From the NCBI GenBank assembly GCA_963691815.1, contig OY829646.1, positions 1,798,001-1,862,000 of the forward strand: DNA of 64,000 bases, written 5' to 3'. A program made the translations under genes and the position numbers. Under the pieces are notes generated by a model, which saw only the letters and a program-made list of their open reading frames with translations, made no database searches and was not told where the DNA came from. Positions within the stretch are counted from its first letter, which is position 1. Every line of letters starts with the position of its first letter. The DNA comes from Echiichthys vipera. Lineage: Eukaryota > Chordata > Actinopteri > Perciformes > Trachinidae. This document shows positions 22,013 through 33,534 of this stretch, in pieces.

Positions 22013-23202
22013 TAAGACCAACTTTTACCAAGGAATCGGAGGGACTCCTAAGCTAAGACTAGAGGGCAGGGTTGACCTCGTTGCTATGGATGACATGATG
22101 TTCATATCTTCTATGCCCACAGTGATTGGCTGAGAGGGAATGAGTCCCTAAAGGGGTGTTCACATGGTTCACATGATGACGTTTTTTGCACTGGGTTCAC
22201 CGCGAGGTTGGGCGCAGGGACCCAGTAAACGGCTAAATCAAAAAATTTTAAATTAAAAACAACCGCTCGTAAACTGCCTCTTCACAAACCTGGTGTGATG
22301 CTGATAAACCTCCCCCATAACGTTTACTTCCGAGATTGCGATTCGACTTTAATGTAACGTTAAATAGTTTGGGAAACTTGAACACACAAACAATACGTTT
22401 TTTAAGGTCAGCGGCAACAAGGTCAAAGTTAAACTGATTTGAACTTTGAGCGCAGCGGCAGACAGGCAAATCTGAGCGGTGCACGCTGCTACCTTGGGCA
22501 CTGCCGCTTCATTGGGCGCTACCGCCTCCTTCATGGGAAATGAATTGAATGGCTGGCACAAATCGTTTTTACAGTGTATCATGTGTAGGGGCCTTAAGAG
22601 TGAATTTATGACAGAAACACTTCAATGGGGAAGTGAATGAACTGCAGCACTCTGAGGGTCTGGATCAAAATCCTCCTGACCGATAGTTGAGACACGCCAA
22701 ATGCACAGCTGCATTTTTCCCATGGCCAAATAGCGGAGAGAACAACAACTGTTAATCTCTGGTGATATTTGGTGTTTTTTATTGGTTGGTGATGTGATGG
22801 CATCCCTGGGGCCTGTTTCACAAAGCAGGTTTAGTGAAAACTCTGAGTCTGTTAACCCTGAAATGAGGGAAACTCTGAGTTTTCCGTTTCACAAAGGGAG
22901 GTAACTCAAACCAGAGACAGAGGGGTAACTCTAGCCTGTTTCACAAAGAGAGGTATCTTAACCTCTTGGTCAGTTACCATGGTAACATGCTCTCTGAAAC
23001 TAACCTGGTCGGGACCAGGTTTTTCTCAGAAAACCTTGAGTTTCTCTCTGTCTCCGCCCTCTTTCAGCCACACACGGCATTTGATTTCCTCATTCATTCA
23101 GTCAGCGGGCGAGTTTTGGCGTAGTATAGTTCCGTATGTTTTTCAGAAAAAAACTGCAAAAATCAGACATTAGAAGTTATATTAGGTCGCAACTATTTCA
23201 CT

Positions 23203-23440
23203 ACCATGGCGTGTCTTTTTGATAATGATACCGTGGATGAAGCTGCAGCATTACTGCGCAGATAATTATATATTCGTCGGGAGATGATTATCAGACTATT
23301 GATTATAGATGTTCTTGCATTTCCAGGCAATTCTCTTTTTGAGCGGTACCGTTTCATATCACAGCAGATATTCTGTGTTGCGCTGCGTTTTTTTGCAAAC
23401 GGGAGTTTTTGTATACAACGTATAAAAATCATTCAGTAGG
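23203..23440 (+). pseudogene. HARBI1-like transposase N-terminus, copy 1
   Basis: Begins with the CTACCATGGCGTGTC context and reads MACLFDNDTVDEAAAL-like, then IRREMIIR, FPGNSLFERYRFIS and finally CVALRFFANGSF. These are the landmarks of the N-terminal part of HARBI1-type transposases. A stop and frame changes occur. The catalytic DDE domain is absent. Confidence 0.7.
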
Positions 23441-23451
23441 CCTACATTAAG

Positions 23452-23812
23452 AAGAAGAAGAAGAAGAAGAAGAATTACTTTAGTTATCCCACACGGGGAA
23501 ATTGGATTTTTTCACTGTTATTATTATACATGTTACACACACAGACCCGAAATACACACATGCACAAACAGGGCCTATACATGCAATTAATGGAGAGATG
23601 TTAGAGCGAGGGGGCTGCCAGTGACCAGCGCCCCGAGCAGTTGGGGGTTCGGTGCCTTGCTCAACAGCACCTCGGAAGTGCCCAGGAGATGAACTGGCAC
23701 CTCTCCAGCCACCAGTCCACGCTCCATTCATGGTCCACACGGGGACTTGAACCAGCGACCCTACGGTTCCCAGCCAAGTCACCTATGGAATGAGCTACTT
23801 CTGCCCCAATCT
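23452..23812 (-). mobile_element. tRNA-derived SINE (V-SINE-like)
   Basis: On the minus strand the head at 23812-23740 reads GGGGCAGAAGTAGCTCATTC and includes GGTTCAAGTCC, an RNA polymerase III box B, with box A-like TAGCTCATTCC. It is followed by a central domain with GAGCAAGGCACCGAACCCCC, typical of fish V-SINE-type elements. The tail on the plus strand is a GAA-triplet run at 23449-23473. CATTAGAAG at 23813-23821 and CATTAAGAAG at 23445-23454 may be the target duplication. Confidence 0.8.
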
Positions 23813-23850
23813 CATTAGAAGTTATATTAAGTGGTGAATATTTACACTAC

Positions 23851-24330
23851 CATGGCATGTCCTTTTGATAACGATCCCGTGGATAAAGGTGACGCATTGC
23901 CGCAAAGAGAATTAAATATTCGTCGGGAGATGATTATCAGACCGCGCATAGACGTCCTTAATATATTGCAGCCATAATTACAAAATGAATGAAATGGATC
24001 TTTTGAGCAAGTTGTATGTATTTGACTTAGCGTTTCCTAAATATAATTCCAGCTTTTCTTGCAATTCATAGGTTCAAAAGTGTGTGCTTTTAGTTCGGTT
24101 ACCTGTATATAAACTACTCCTATATAGCCTTCTGATCCAGAATATCACCTATAATGCGAGGGGGCTGAATACGGCACAACACCGTTTCATGTCACAGTCC
24201 ATCTCACCCCTCCTTACATTTCCAACATTAACAACCAGTAATACTCTCATATCACAGCAGATATTGTGTGTTGCGCTGCGTTTTTTTTGCAAATGGGAGT
24301 TTTTTATACAACATTTTTATGTTGTATAAA
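23851..24330 (+). pseudogene. HARBI1-like transposase N-terminus, copy 2
   Basis: Repeats the start of copy 1: CTACCATGGCATGTC giving MACPFDNDPVDKGDALPQRE, then NIRREMIIRPRIDVL. After a gap, HRFMSQSISPL and ILCVALRFFCKWEFFIQ appear. Like copy 1 it lacks the catalytic region. Two N-termini in one element indicate an internal duplication or a copy of one element in another. Confidence 0.68.
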
Positions 24331-25042
24331 AAACAGCCACTTACGGTAATATTAACTTTACGATGTAAAACATGCTCAAAATGAGGCGTAACCATGAGAC
24401 TGTGCTGAGGTTTTACCTGTTTGAAAACATTTTTTATGTTTCATCTTAAGCTGCGCTTCTCCCCCGCGGGGTTTCACTTAAATTAAATAAATGAATAGAC
24501 TACCACTCAAGCAGTTCCCCCTGTGATATTACTGTGATTGCAACTGGACTACATTTAAACTTACGCACTGACCCGAGCAGCAATGTTCTCCCGCACCGTC
24601 TCCCTCTCTTTTGCCGCTGCAGCGGTGTAAACCTGCTCAAACTCCGTATGAGCGCATTCATATTTACAGTTGCAGTGGTAGTGTAGCCCTTCGCTTCCCC
24701 GTTGCCATGGTGACGCGTCGAATCAGGGCTCCATTGATGCTGTCTTTTTTTACTTGTGGTGCACGCGCTTAACTCCAGGTCAAACTACTCTGAGTTGATC
24801 AAACTAACGCAAATCTGCTGTTCTGGAACCGAAAACTCAGAGTTTCCTATCTCAGAGTAGATCAACTTAGAGTTCAGGGTTAGACTCAGAGTTTTTTGAA
24901 CCTGCTTTGTGAAACGGACCCCTGACCAACTCTTAAAAAGTTAGGAGTCCTAAACTTTGAAGTGAAAGCCTTAAGATGTTTTGTTAATACGGCGCCTGAA
25001 ATCTGTCAGTACAAAATATTCTTAATTCCCTTTTTTTCCCAG

Positions 25043-26433
25043 TGCGGTATCTACCTGTGGAGATCCCTGACAGAATCTGTGGTTGTCCAGCCGAGTCATT
25101 GAGGCTCAGACCAGGAAAAGCTGTGGCTTTGGTAACAATGAATGGTATGAATGTTTTTTTCTAATAATACCTAATACCTAGCAACATATGTTTGTGATAG
25201 CTTTGTGTAATTGTAATAAGACTATACAATAATGCATACAATTAAGTGTTGGAAATTTTACACATTGTTTGTTGTTTTTCAAGGATGACATGATCTCAGC
25301 ATGCCTGAGTTGGCTTGTGACACATGCAGAGCCACATGGACTGCTAGAATTGAGGACCTTCTTCACAGTGATTACTGGCCGGCTACCCTGCACTTTGCCA
25401 CTATATATGCTATGGATGTTTTCTTCTCATTTGAAGAAATGAAAATGGCTGCTTCTGGACTGTCGTGTCAGGCTTTTTTAAGAATGCAAGATCAGCGAAC
25501 TGTCCGCTTTGGTCGTGTGAGTATTGAAGTTATTTATCCTTTTTAAACTATTTGTATTGTGTGTTGAAAACCTTTTTTTTGTCCTTTTAATTTCTGTAAT
25601 GTGTCCTTTTTTGTGATAGACTCGGAAGATCTTAGCTGACAGCTTTCTGAAAAGTTTCTTTGAGTGGGAGGCTGTGCGTTATGAGGTGGACAGCATCTGC
25701 AAGGAGGAGCACTTCACCTGTCCTGCGTGCAGCCCAGATATGCTTGCAGTTTCTGTGGATGGAAACCGCAAGCATTACCGTTTCAAGAATGCAGCTAGGT
25801 ACTCTGAAATATTTATAATGTGAGTGTTTGAGCTAATAAAATAACAAAAGTCTCTTAATGTGCACCAATTAACCTTAAAATATGAGATATCATAAACTGT
25901 CCCTTTTTTTTATTTAGAGCTGAGGAGCAGGCCATTTTTGAAGGTGTCTTCATAGCAAAGGATGAAGATGTCACAAGATTTGTCAACTACATTCACAGCA
26001 CAACCAAACATCTAATATTTCAGACTATAATTATATATACAGTAATACAAAAATTTTTCTATTTTTTAGTTAGGTTATTCTTTGAACCATTTTCATTAAT
26101 CATGTTTTTTTAACATTGTAGGTGTTTGTGGAGGGGAATGGTCAGCCGCCAGAGAGACCTCCCAAAGATCGGCCAGCAAGCTGGATGAGGAGGGACTGGA
26201 GCTTGCAGTCTGTCGGCATGGAGTGCTCTTCTGTGCCCTCAATATGTACAGGGGAGACATTTTTGCGTATCCCCTTGTACATACAACCAAAGCTGGCCAG
26301 TAGTACCTTTTTTTGCATGGATGTGACATACCTCCAAAAAGTAGTAAAAAGCTGCCCAGGGCTCCAGCATCTTTTAAACATGAAGCCCTTCCTCACAGTG
26401 TTTCATGCCAAAGCCCATGACTTCAAATGTGAA
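25043..26433 (+). pseudogene. KDZ transposase, central exons
   Basis: Six exons with canonical splice sites: 25043-25131, 25284-25516, 25620-25798, 25918 to about 26006, and 26122-26433, plus a possible break inside the last. Text includes ELACDTCRATWTARIEDLLH, DYWPATLHFATIYAMDVFFS, FTCPACSPDMLAVSVDGNRK (the first catalytic aspartate region), FEGVFIAKDEDVTRFVNYIH, VCRHGVLFCALNMYRGDIFA and MKPFLTVFHAKAHDFKCE (the D/H-rich catalytic region). These match fish KDZ transposases. One frameshift or small deletion near 26285-26310 breaks the last exon. The other exons are open. The gene continues at 34492 after an intron swollen by a retroviral block. Confidence 0.8.
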
Positions 26434-26469
26434 GTAAGAAATTGTTACCATGTGACATAATCAATTTAT

Positions 26470-26605
26470 GTGGAAACCTACTGTGTCTGCTCGTCCGGGA
26501 TCGGAAGGAGGAGAAAGCAAATTCGACCCAAAAAGGTTTCTTCACGGGGAACAGCGTGAGACACAATCCGGCACATTAGTAAAGGTAAGCAGAACCTGTT
26601 TAATC
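26470..26605 (+). promoter_or_regulatory. Retroviral leader: primer-binding-like site and splice donor
   Basis: GCTCGTCCGGGAT at 26489-26501 resembles the primer-binding region of gammaretrovirus-like elements that use proline tRNA. AAAGGTAAGCAG near 26581-26592 resembles the major splice donor. The sequence starts TGTGGAA at 26470-26476, the same seven bases that open the LTR at 33937, so a few bases of a mostly deleted 5' LTR may survive. This rests on resemblance only. Confidence 0.45.
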
Positions 26606-26805
26606 GAAACTCTGCACATTGGGCATTCCAAAACATTCTGTCTTGCCTGCTCCACAGTGAGTAAACTATTTAAATTGAGATAATGGTAAAACTGAGAATG
26701 GTCCTGGGTCGTGGTTGACCCCACCGTTATTCTGACGAGGATACGGACAAAACCTAGGAGGTTACTGGGTTAGAGGCCCGGGGAACTGAGGTTACCCCGA
26801 ATTCT

Positions 26806-26970
26806 ATAAGCCGAGTCTGGGACTCATATCTAGAGGCATCGCAATTTTGCTATAAGCCGAGTCTGGGACTCATATGTAGAGGCATCGCAATTTTGCTATA
26901 TGCCGAGTCTGGGACTCATATGTAGAGGCATCGCAATTTTGCTATAAGCCGAGTCTGGGACTCATATGTG
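26806..26970. repeat. 46-bp tandem repeat, about 3.6 copies
   Basis: The unit begins CTATAAGCCGAGTCTGGGAC and continues to GGCATCGCAATTTTG. It is repeated head to tail with one or two base changes per copy (TCATATCTAG versus TCATATGTAG; AAGCC versus TGCC). It lies in the leader region of the retroviral block and shows no coding potential. Confidence 0.93.
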
Positions 26971-26999
26971 TGTTTAAAAAAGTGTGGGAGGTTCGTATG

Positions 27000-28220
27000 T
27001 ATATCCACTTTGACATCAGACTCAGGTTCTGAGGAATACACATTTCTGTGGGACAACAGAGGGCGGTATAGTTCTGTAGCTGTTTTTATCTGAAACGGGA
27101 AAAGTGGTGCACGTTCTGGGGTAAACCCGAGAGTGAAGGCGCACAGACGTGAGTCTGTGTAGAAGCTTCCTTTACTAGAACGGCATTACCGGCATTGACC
27201 CCCGTTGACGAGAACAGCGAAGTGTTATAACTTCATTCATGGTTGCATCATATACGTCATCAGAGTATTTAGCGTGGATTGTGAAAGTGAATAAAGAACA
27301 GAAAAGGCAGACAAGATACTTAGGCGCCATTTTGGAATAATTAAATATCGGGCTTGCTGTTTTCTGACTAACAAATGAGAGAAGTGTTTTGGAAAATACA
27401 TAAGCATTTAGGGAGAAAATGAATGATCAATCAATTCTTTAAAGGAATAGAAATTTTTAAAATACAAATATAATTTGCATGAGTGTAGGGATTCCCAACT
27501 ACAATAAAATGGGCGTATGAATGTGGTAAGAAAAATAAACTTTGTGGTAACTCATTTCAGTGTCTAAATATCCAGTTTGGATATTAAAGGGTGCGTTGCT
27601 CGGAGCAAAGGTGTCGTACAAACCACCTGGCTGAAAGATTATCCAAAGTTAATGTATGTGTGATAAGATCTAATCATATTCGTATGGAAAGATCAGCATG
27701 TGTGAAATCTGTCTGAGTGAACAATAAGCCCTTTGAAAGTAAAAGCACATCCCAGTGAGTCAATAGAAAAATGGGAAACAAAATGGGGAAGTTAAACTTT
27801 TTACAGATCCTGCTAAATTCATAGCAGATAAATGGGTTAATGTGGTTGAGAGCTTCCATTTTGGCATTACTGGACTAAGAGTTTTTTTTGTTGTTTTTTT
27901 TCCGTCTTATTAGGCACATGTATAGGTACAAAGAGAGAGAGAGAGAAAGGGACAGCGAGTAGGGAAAGATAGGAGGAAAGCAAACTCAGTTATAGAAAGA
28001 CAAGAAATTAAAGAAATAAGTATGTGTGACAGAAAGAGAAGTGAATGAATGATGAGGAGCAGAGATTAGGGATAAAAGACAGGGCCTCCTCCTAATGTCT
28101 CCAAGCCATGCAGCCCCTCCATCAAGCCCATATGCATATTCCCAGAAGGACTCTGACAATGAGGGGGAGGGGAGACTGAACCTGCATCTGATGTGTCAGT
28201 TGTCACAAAACCAGTGACTG
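27000..28220 (+). other. Retroviral leader/gag-like region, unresolved
   Basis: No intact frame. A glutamate- and proline-containing stretch before 28220 continues in frame after the Rex1 insertion (30395 onward), so this was once coding, perhaps gag. No zinc knuckle or protease motif was seen. Purine-rich runs lie at 27930-28060. Confidence 0.35.
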
Positions 28221-28229
28221 AGGAAAAAG
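28221..28229. repeat. 9-bp target duplication of Rex1, left copy
   Basis: AGGAAAAAG, repeated at 30395-30403. Confidence 0.8.
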
Positions 28230-30394
28230 TCAAGTCAAGTCAAGTCAAGTCAGTTTTATTGTCAAAAATTGCAATATGCATGACATACAAAATGCAAAAA
28301 ATGAAATTACAGTCCTCTCAGATCCAGTGCAATCGGCATATATATATACAACATAATAAAAATAATAAAAATATACAAATAGTAAAAAATGTAAAGTGGC
28401 AGTGGATTGTAAAGTGAATAAGATAATAATAATAAATAGACAGTAACAGTGCAATGACATTTGTTGAATTGAGGTAGAGCGGTATTGTTCATTAAAGTGA
28501 GGTAGTGCAGTGAAGTGCAAATAGCAGTTCGAGTCCGAGTTCAGATGTAATGTGTGTGTGTGTGTATGTGGGGGCGGGGGGGGGGGGGGGGTTAGGGGGG
28601 GCATGATGTCAGATGACGGAGGGGAGGGGAGGTGTAAGGGTGGCTGTGGCAGGGGGCAGGGTCAGAGGGGGGAGGGGGGGCAGAGTAGGGAGGGAGTTGA
28701 GTCTCCGGACTGCCTGGTGGCAGAAACTGTCTTTTAGCCTGCTGGTTTTGGCTCGGAGACTCCGCAGTCTCCTCCCCGACGGCAGCAGGCTGAAGAGGCT
28801 GTTGGAGGGGTGGGTGGGGTCACCTGCGATCCTGATGGCTCCGCAGGTGAGACGGGTGTTGTAAATGTCCGACAGGGGGGGAGAGAGACACCAATAATCC
28901 TCTCAGCTGCCCTCACGATGCGCTGCAGAGTCTTGCGGCAGGACAAGGTGCAGGCGCCGTACCACACGGTGATGCAGCTGGAGAGGATGCTCTCGATGGT
29001 GCCTCTGTAGAAGGTGTGCATGATGGGGGTCGGGGCTCTTGCTCTCCTGAGCTTGCGGAGGAAGAACAGGCGCTGGTTTGCTCTCTTGGCCAGTGATGCT
29101 GAGTTGTTGCTCCAGGACAGGTCTTCAGAGATGTGCACTCCCAGGAACTTGGTGCTGCTCACCTGCTCCACTGCAGCACCGTCGATGGTGAGTGGAACAT
29201 GCTGGGAGTGCCGTTGTCTGAAGTCCACAACAATCTCCTTCGTCTTCTTCACATTCAGGAGGAGATTGTTGTCCTTGCACCACGTGGCCAGGTGGCTCAC
29301 CTCGTCCCTGTAGGCGGTCTCCTCATCGTTGCTGATGAGACCGACCACAGTTGTGTCGTCCGCAAACTTGATGAAGAGGTTGGAGCCGGATGATGGTGTG
29401 CAGTCGTGGGTCAGCAGAGTGAAGAGGAGGGGGCACAGCACACACCCCTGGGGGGCCCCTGTGTTGAGCGTGATGGTGCTGGAGGTGTTGCTTCCAACTC
29501 GAACTGCCTGTGGTCTCCCCGTCAGGAAGTCCAGCAGCCAGTTGCACAGGGAGGTGTTGAGCCCCAGCTGACTGAGCTTGTGGGTGAGCTGCTGAGGGAT
29601 GATTGTGTTGAATGCTGAGCTGAAGTCGATGAACAGCATTCTGACGTAGGAGTCTCTGGTCTCTAGGTGGGTGAGGGCTGAGTGGAGGGCGGTGGAGATG
29701 GCATCGTCGGTCGAGCGGTTGGACCGATATGCAAACTGGAAAGGGTCCAGGGTGGGGGGGAGGGCAGACTTGATGTGTTGCATGACTAGCCGCTCGAAGC
29801 ACTTCATGATGATGGGAGTGAGTCCAACCGGGCGGTAGTCATTGTGGCAGGTGGGGGACGACTTCTTCGGGACCGGGATGATGGTGGTGGCTTTGAGGCA
29901 CGTGGGGACAACAGCCTGGCTCAGTGAGGTGTTGAAGATGTCCGTGAAGACATCTGTGAGCTCCTCAGCACAGTCTCTCAGGACACGACCAGGAATGTTG
30001 TCGGGACCCGGGGCTTTGCGTGCGTTGGTCCCTCTGAGGGATTTCCTCACGCTGTCCGGGGATAGCGTCAGCACCTGGTCGCCGAGAGGTGGTGAGGTCT
30101 TCTGTGCCGGGGTGCTGTTGTCAGCCTCGAAGCGAGCGAAGAAGTCGTTCAGCTGGTCTGGCAGAGTTGAGGAGTTGTCACAGGTCTGTGGAGAGGGCTT
30201 GTAGTCTGTGATGGTCTGTATCCCCCGCCACAGGTTCCTGGTGTCTCTGCTGTCTCTGAAATGGTCGGCGATCCTCCTGGAGTATTGTCTCTTGGCTATC
30301 CTGATGCCACGTGACAGGTTGGCCCGGGCTGTCCTCAGGCCCATCTCGTCGCCGGCTTTAAAGGCAACGTTACGAGCCCAAACAGACTGAAACA
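28230..30394 (-). mobile_element. Rex1: Rex1/Babar LINE, 5'-truncated
   Basis: A 2.2-kb minus-strand copy. Its 3' tail is a run of GACTT pentamers (28230-28249 on plus as AAGTC). The 9-bp target duplication brackets it. The reverse transcriptase is intact but the endonuclease is missing, so it is 5' truncated. The 3' untranslated region includes a G-rich run at 28567-28590. Confidence 0.9.
28734..30394 (-). CDS. Rex1 reverse transcriptase, open for about 550 codons
   Basis: One uninterrupted frame on the minus strand. The element-derived part begins near VWARNVAFKAGDEMGLRTAR and continues through GTNARKAPGPDNIPGRVLRD, TTIIPVPKKSSPTCHNDYRP, RMLFIDFSSAFNTIIPQQL (catalytic D region; F-S-S-A-F-N-T is the Rex1 signature), NTGAPQGCVLCPLLFTLLTH, FIKFADDTTVVGLI (F-A-D-D) and TKFLGVHISEDLSW. 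The first codons upstream of about 30394 are host sequence, so no native start is present. The length covers the reverse transcriptase and thumb but not the endonuclease. The clean frame suggests recent insertion. Confidence 0.9.
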
Positions 30395-30403
30395 AGGAAA
30401 AAG
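30395..30403. repeat. 9-bp target duplication of Rex1, right copy
   Basis: AGGAAAAAG, matching 28221-28229. Confidence 0.8.
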
Positions 30404-32140
30404 CTAGCATTGCTTCTCCAGAAAAGTTCTCTCTCCCAACAGCAACGTCTTTTTTGACTACTGGCCTGAAGAAAAGGAAACGGATGTCCACGGCACAAGA
30501 TGTTCAGTTGAATTAAACACTGAAGAGCTTGTGTTCAGGACATGGCAGCCAGAGGAACTAAAAGATTGCAAGGAGGTGGGAGCTGGAGAGGTGTGAACTC
30601 GGATGGGCAACATTCGACCGGCCATTTGGTTCGCTATACCAGCAGAATGGGGCACAGAATCCTGGACAAAGATGGCCTCATCAAGACAACAGCAGAAGGA
30701 AAGAAAGAAGGAGACTGGGACAAGATCCAGAGAAGTCCTGGTTGCGTGTTTCTGTTTGGGGTTTTTTCATGGTTCCCCCATGAACAGGCCATACAGACAG
30801 CGGAGGAAGGTCAGAGCATTTGAAAATCAATTAGAAATTAAAGAGAAAAACATCCACACTAGATGACACCGTTAGTTGAATTTAGAATGAACAGGATGTT
30901 ATGTTCAACACATACATACACTTGCATATACATATAGGAAAATTTATTAAGAATAAGTATTGGTGTCAATAGGGAAAATTAGGGTTTTGCACTGAGAGTT
31001 GATCATAAGACACAGAAAGTTAAGGTTTTGATTACTATGCTCAGACAAAATCTTTTTTAGCTGAAAGCAACACTGATTATTTCTTATAAAACAAGCATGC
31101 CATTGTGGAATGTCTCAAATATACCTCCCATTTTACCTGAAGAGGCATCATAGATGTCACAGGTTTGAGTTTCTGGGGATTGATTTTAGAAAATGCGATA
31201 TTGATGCATCACTATAAATCCTGACTCATTATTCTTGTTTTTTTGCTTTCACTCTCAATGGTATTTCAATTTTTGGAATTTAATGGTATAGTTTTCTGGG
31301 AAAACCTGGTTTAAAAAAACTGCCATAGTGATGGTGAAGTTTTCAGAAACATACGTCTTGTTTTTGCAAATTGAAGCATTAGATATAACTGCATCCATAG
31401 GAACTGGATGGGGTTTTTAAAAAAATAAAAAAATAGATTAAATTCTATTGCCACTTATGGATTATTTTATGTTTTTGTGGAGATCTCCCAAACCCTGTAT
31501 AAAGAAACTTGGCCAATGACTGACTCTTTAGACTGTGACTGCTGAGGCAAACAGCCTCTACCGACTTAAAATGACCTGTATGCATGCAGTATTTAGTAAA
31601 GACATGATTTGAGAAACACTGAGGACTCCAGAGAATTTCTTTCACAATTTGGCGACGAGGAAGGGATTGGATGATCCGCTGATCAGGCCTGAGTCCTTAC
31701 TGAAGGTTTAACCGCTAAGGAAAAATTCCGCTCCGCCAAGGAGTACAGAATTCCGCCTGATGTCAGGAACGGGTGCTGGACAGCGGATGCTCCATCCATT
31801 TTAAACGTGAGTACAGTGTTTTTAGATCATATCTCCTGTGTAATTTTGAAGAATAGTTTCATTTTCTGTGTGATTTTGAGGCTCTGAGAAGGCGTGGTAA
31901 CCTAGGTGACAGTTCGAGACAATGTGGTCTGCTGTCTGATATTCTATAAATCCTATAGGGTTGAATATCGAGGTCCAATAAGTCCCTTTTGGACATTGTC
32001 ACAGTCTTCATATTTTCTGTGTAATTTGATTTTGTAGACTACTTTAATAAAAATATATATATGCACTTAAAGGTTTATCAGTGATGTCTTAAAATAGACA
32101 TAAATGAGTATAATATGTTGTGGGAGGTTGGTGCAACCTA
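30404..32140 (+). other. Retroviral block, degraded, with a second leader-like site
   Basis: 30404-30880 continues the interrupted coding-like stretch in broken frames. 30880-31640 is A/T-rich with nothing recognised. At 31648-31664 is TTTGGCGACGAGGAAGG, which resembles the sequence right after a 5' LTR in many fish retroelements. AACGTGAGTAC at 31806-31816 could be a splice donor. This may be a second element's leader or a recombinant; gag, protease and most of reverse transcriptase are missing before 32145. Confidence 0.4.
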
Positions 32141-32144
32141 ACAA

Positions 32145-32450
32145 ATGAGAGAACTGGCGAATGCATTATTACTCCCGAACGAGGTAGCAGTAATGAAATG
32201 CAAAGGACATGACAAAGTCAACACACGAGTAAGACAAGGCAATGACGCAGCTGATCAAGCCGCAAAGAAGGCGGCAGGATACGTAACACAAGCAATAGTG
32301 GTGTGTTCAGAGGCAGAAGAGCTATCTGATCTGAGTGCACTCAAAAATGGACAAGCAGCAGCGTCTCCACAGGAGAAAACCATGTGGAAAGCTAGAGGGG
32401 CCACACAAACGGATGCTTTGTGGAGAGGCTCAGATGGTCTTTTTGCCACC
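32145..32450 (+). pseudogene. Endogenous retrovirus RNase H fragment
   Basis: The end of a retroviral RNase H domain: VMKCKGHDKVNTRVRQGND followed by AADQAAKKAA, the C-terminal H..D block that follows the reverse transcriptase. The rest of pol upstream is deleted. A one-base frame change near 32430-32450 separates it from the integrase. Confidence 0.75.
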
Positions 32451-33534
32451 GGACGGTAGGCAGACCGCTTTAGATGAAGCACACGGTGTGGGACATGTGG
32501 GTGTGGCTCAGATGATGAGAAATCTGGAACATTGGTGGCATCCTTATCTGAAAGACATGGCCAAACACTTTGTGACCACATGCAAAATATGTACACAGTA
32601 CAATGCCAGACCCACGGTGAAACCACATCCTGGACGATATCCTCTAGAACCCAGAGTCGGAAGAGAAATCATAATCGATTATACAGATATGGTTACCATG
32701 GTAAGAGGGTATAGGTATGTGTTGATGTGTGTGGATGCATATACAGGATGGCCAGAGGCATGGCCTGCGAAGAAGGAAGACAGTAAGACGGTAATTAAGT
32801 TTTTGATAAACCAGTACATCCCGAGACATGGGTTCCCGGAGAAAATCAGGTCAGATAACGGAACACATTTCAAGAATCAGGATTTGTAGAAGGTTGAATC
32901 AATGTTGGGTTTGAAACACAAGTTTGGTACAGTTTACCATCCCCAGTCACAAGGGAAAGTGGAAAGAATGAATCAGACTATAAAAAACAAATTGGCTAAA
33001 ATCTGTGCACAGACCAAAATGAATTGGGTTGACGCCCTACCATTAGCCTTGATGTCTGTTAGGAGCTCTGTGAATCAGAGCACAGGTTTCACGCCTTTTG
33101 AGTTGCAAACGGGAAGGGCTCTGCCAGGGCCACAGTCTAGGCTGCCTGGTATGAAAAATGATGACCAATCACTAACCAACAGAGAGTATTTCCGTGAATT
33201 GCAAAGTCTCGTTTCAGCATTCGCCAAACAGGTGACCAATCGACTCAGCAACACGGAGGCCCAGCCAACGCCGGAGACAGACTGGGTGGTGCTGAAGGTC
33301 ATCAAGCGGAAGTGGTCCGAACCTCGCTGGACAGGTCCATACCAGGTGGTGGAGCGAACGTCCCACGCCGTCCGACTGAAGGGTAAAGGCGACACTTGGT
33401 ACCACTGGAGCCAGTGTGCGGCAGCGGCAGAACCACAACACTCCTTGAGTGAGGTGCAACAGGACCTGAAAGCATCGTGCACTGTACCGGCTGGTACAGA
33501 AGAAAAGACCACCGACCAACAAGGGGCAGAATAA
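32451..33534 (+). pseudogene. Endogenous retrovirus integrase
   Basis: A retroviral integrase in one frame apart from a TAG at 32887-32889. The zinc-binding H-H-C-C part is visible as EAHGVGHVG and CKIC. The catalytic core shows IDYTDM (first D), IRSDNGTHF (second D) and HPQSQGKVERMN (the E). A C-terminal domain follows (KWSEPRWTGPYQVVERT). Order and motifs fit a gammaretrovirus-like or ERV1-type element of fish. The one nonsense codon lies just after the second catalytic aspartate, so only a truncated product is possible. Confidence 0.85.

Larger units (their letters stand above)
22806..24924. mobile_element. PIF/Harbinger-type element, degenerate, with CTG duplication
   Basis: The element 22809-24921 begins GGGCCTGTTTCACAAAGCAG and ends CTGCTTTGTGAAACGGACCC, near-perfect terminal repeats. 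Sub-terminal matches (ACTCTGAGTCT..TTAACCCTGAA on the left, mirrored on the right) extend the inverted repeat beyond 50 bp. Both sides carry CTG (22806-22808 and 24922-24924), a 3-bp target duplication as in PIF/Harbinger elements. Inside are two decayed copies of the start of a HARBI1-like transposase and an inserted SINE. Confidence 0.85.
21371..24996. mobile_element. Outer MITE-like element hosting nested insertions
   Basis: Left end GGGGCTGTATTCACAAA at 21371 and right end TTGTTAATACGGCGCC at 24981-24996 form an imperfect terminal inverted repeat of about 17 bp. Sub-terminal sequences containing AGGAGTCCTAA on both sides extend it. Removing the inner elements leaves a short palindromic MITE of several hundred bases. 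It sits in a KDZ intron, upstream of the exon at 25043. Confidence 0.6.

Noticed and set aside
23740..23812. tRNA gene
   Set aside because: Box A and box B are present but belong to a SINE head with a V-SINE-like body and GAA tail; no cloverleaf with a proper anticodon stem was made out.
26806..26970. Possible CRISPR-like array
   Set aside because: The 46-bp units are contiguous with no variable spacers; this is a simple tandem repeat in a fish genome.
28552..30390. Plus-strand open frames across 28.5-30.4 kb
   Set aside because: They are shadows of the minus-strand Rex1 reverse transcriptase, which carries the recognisable motifs.
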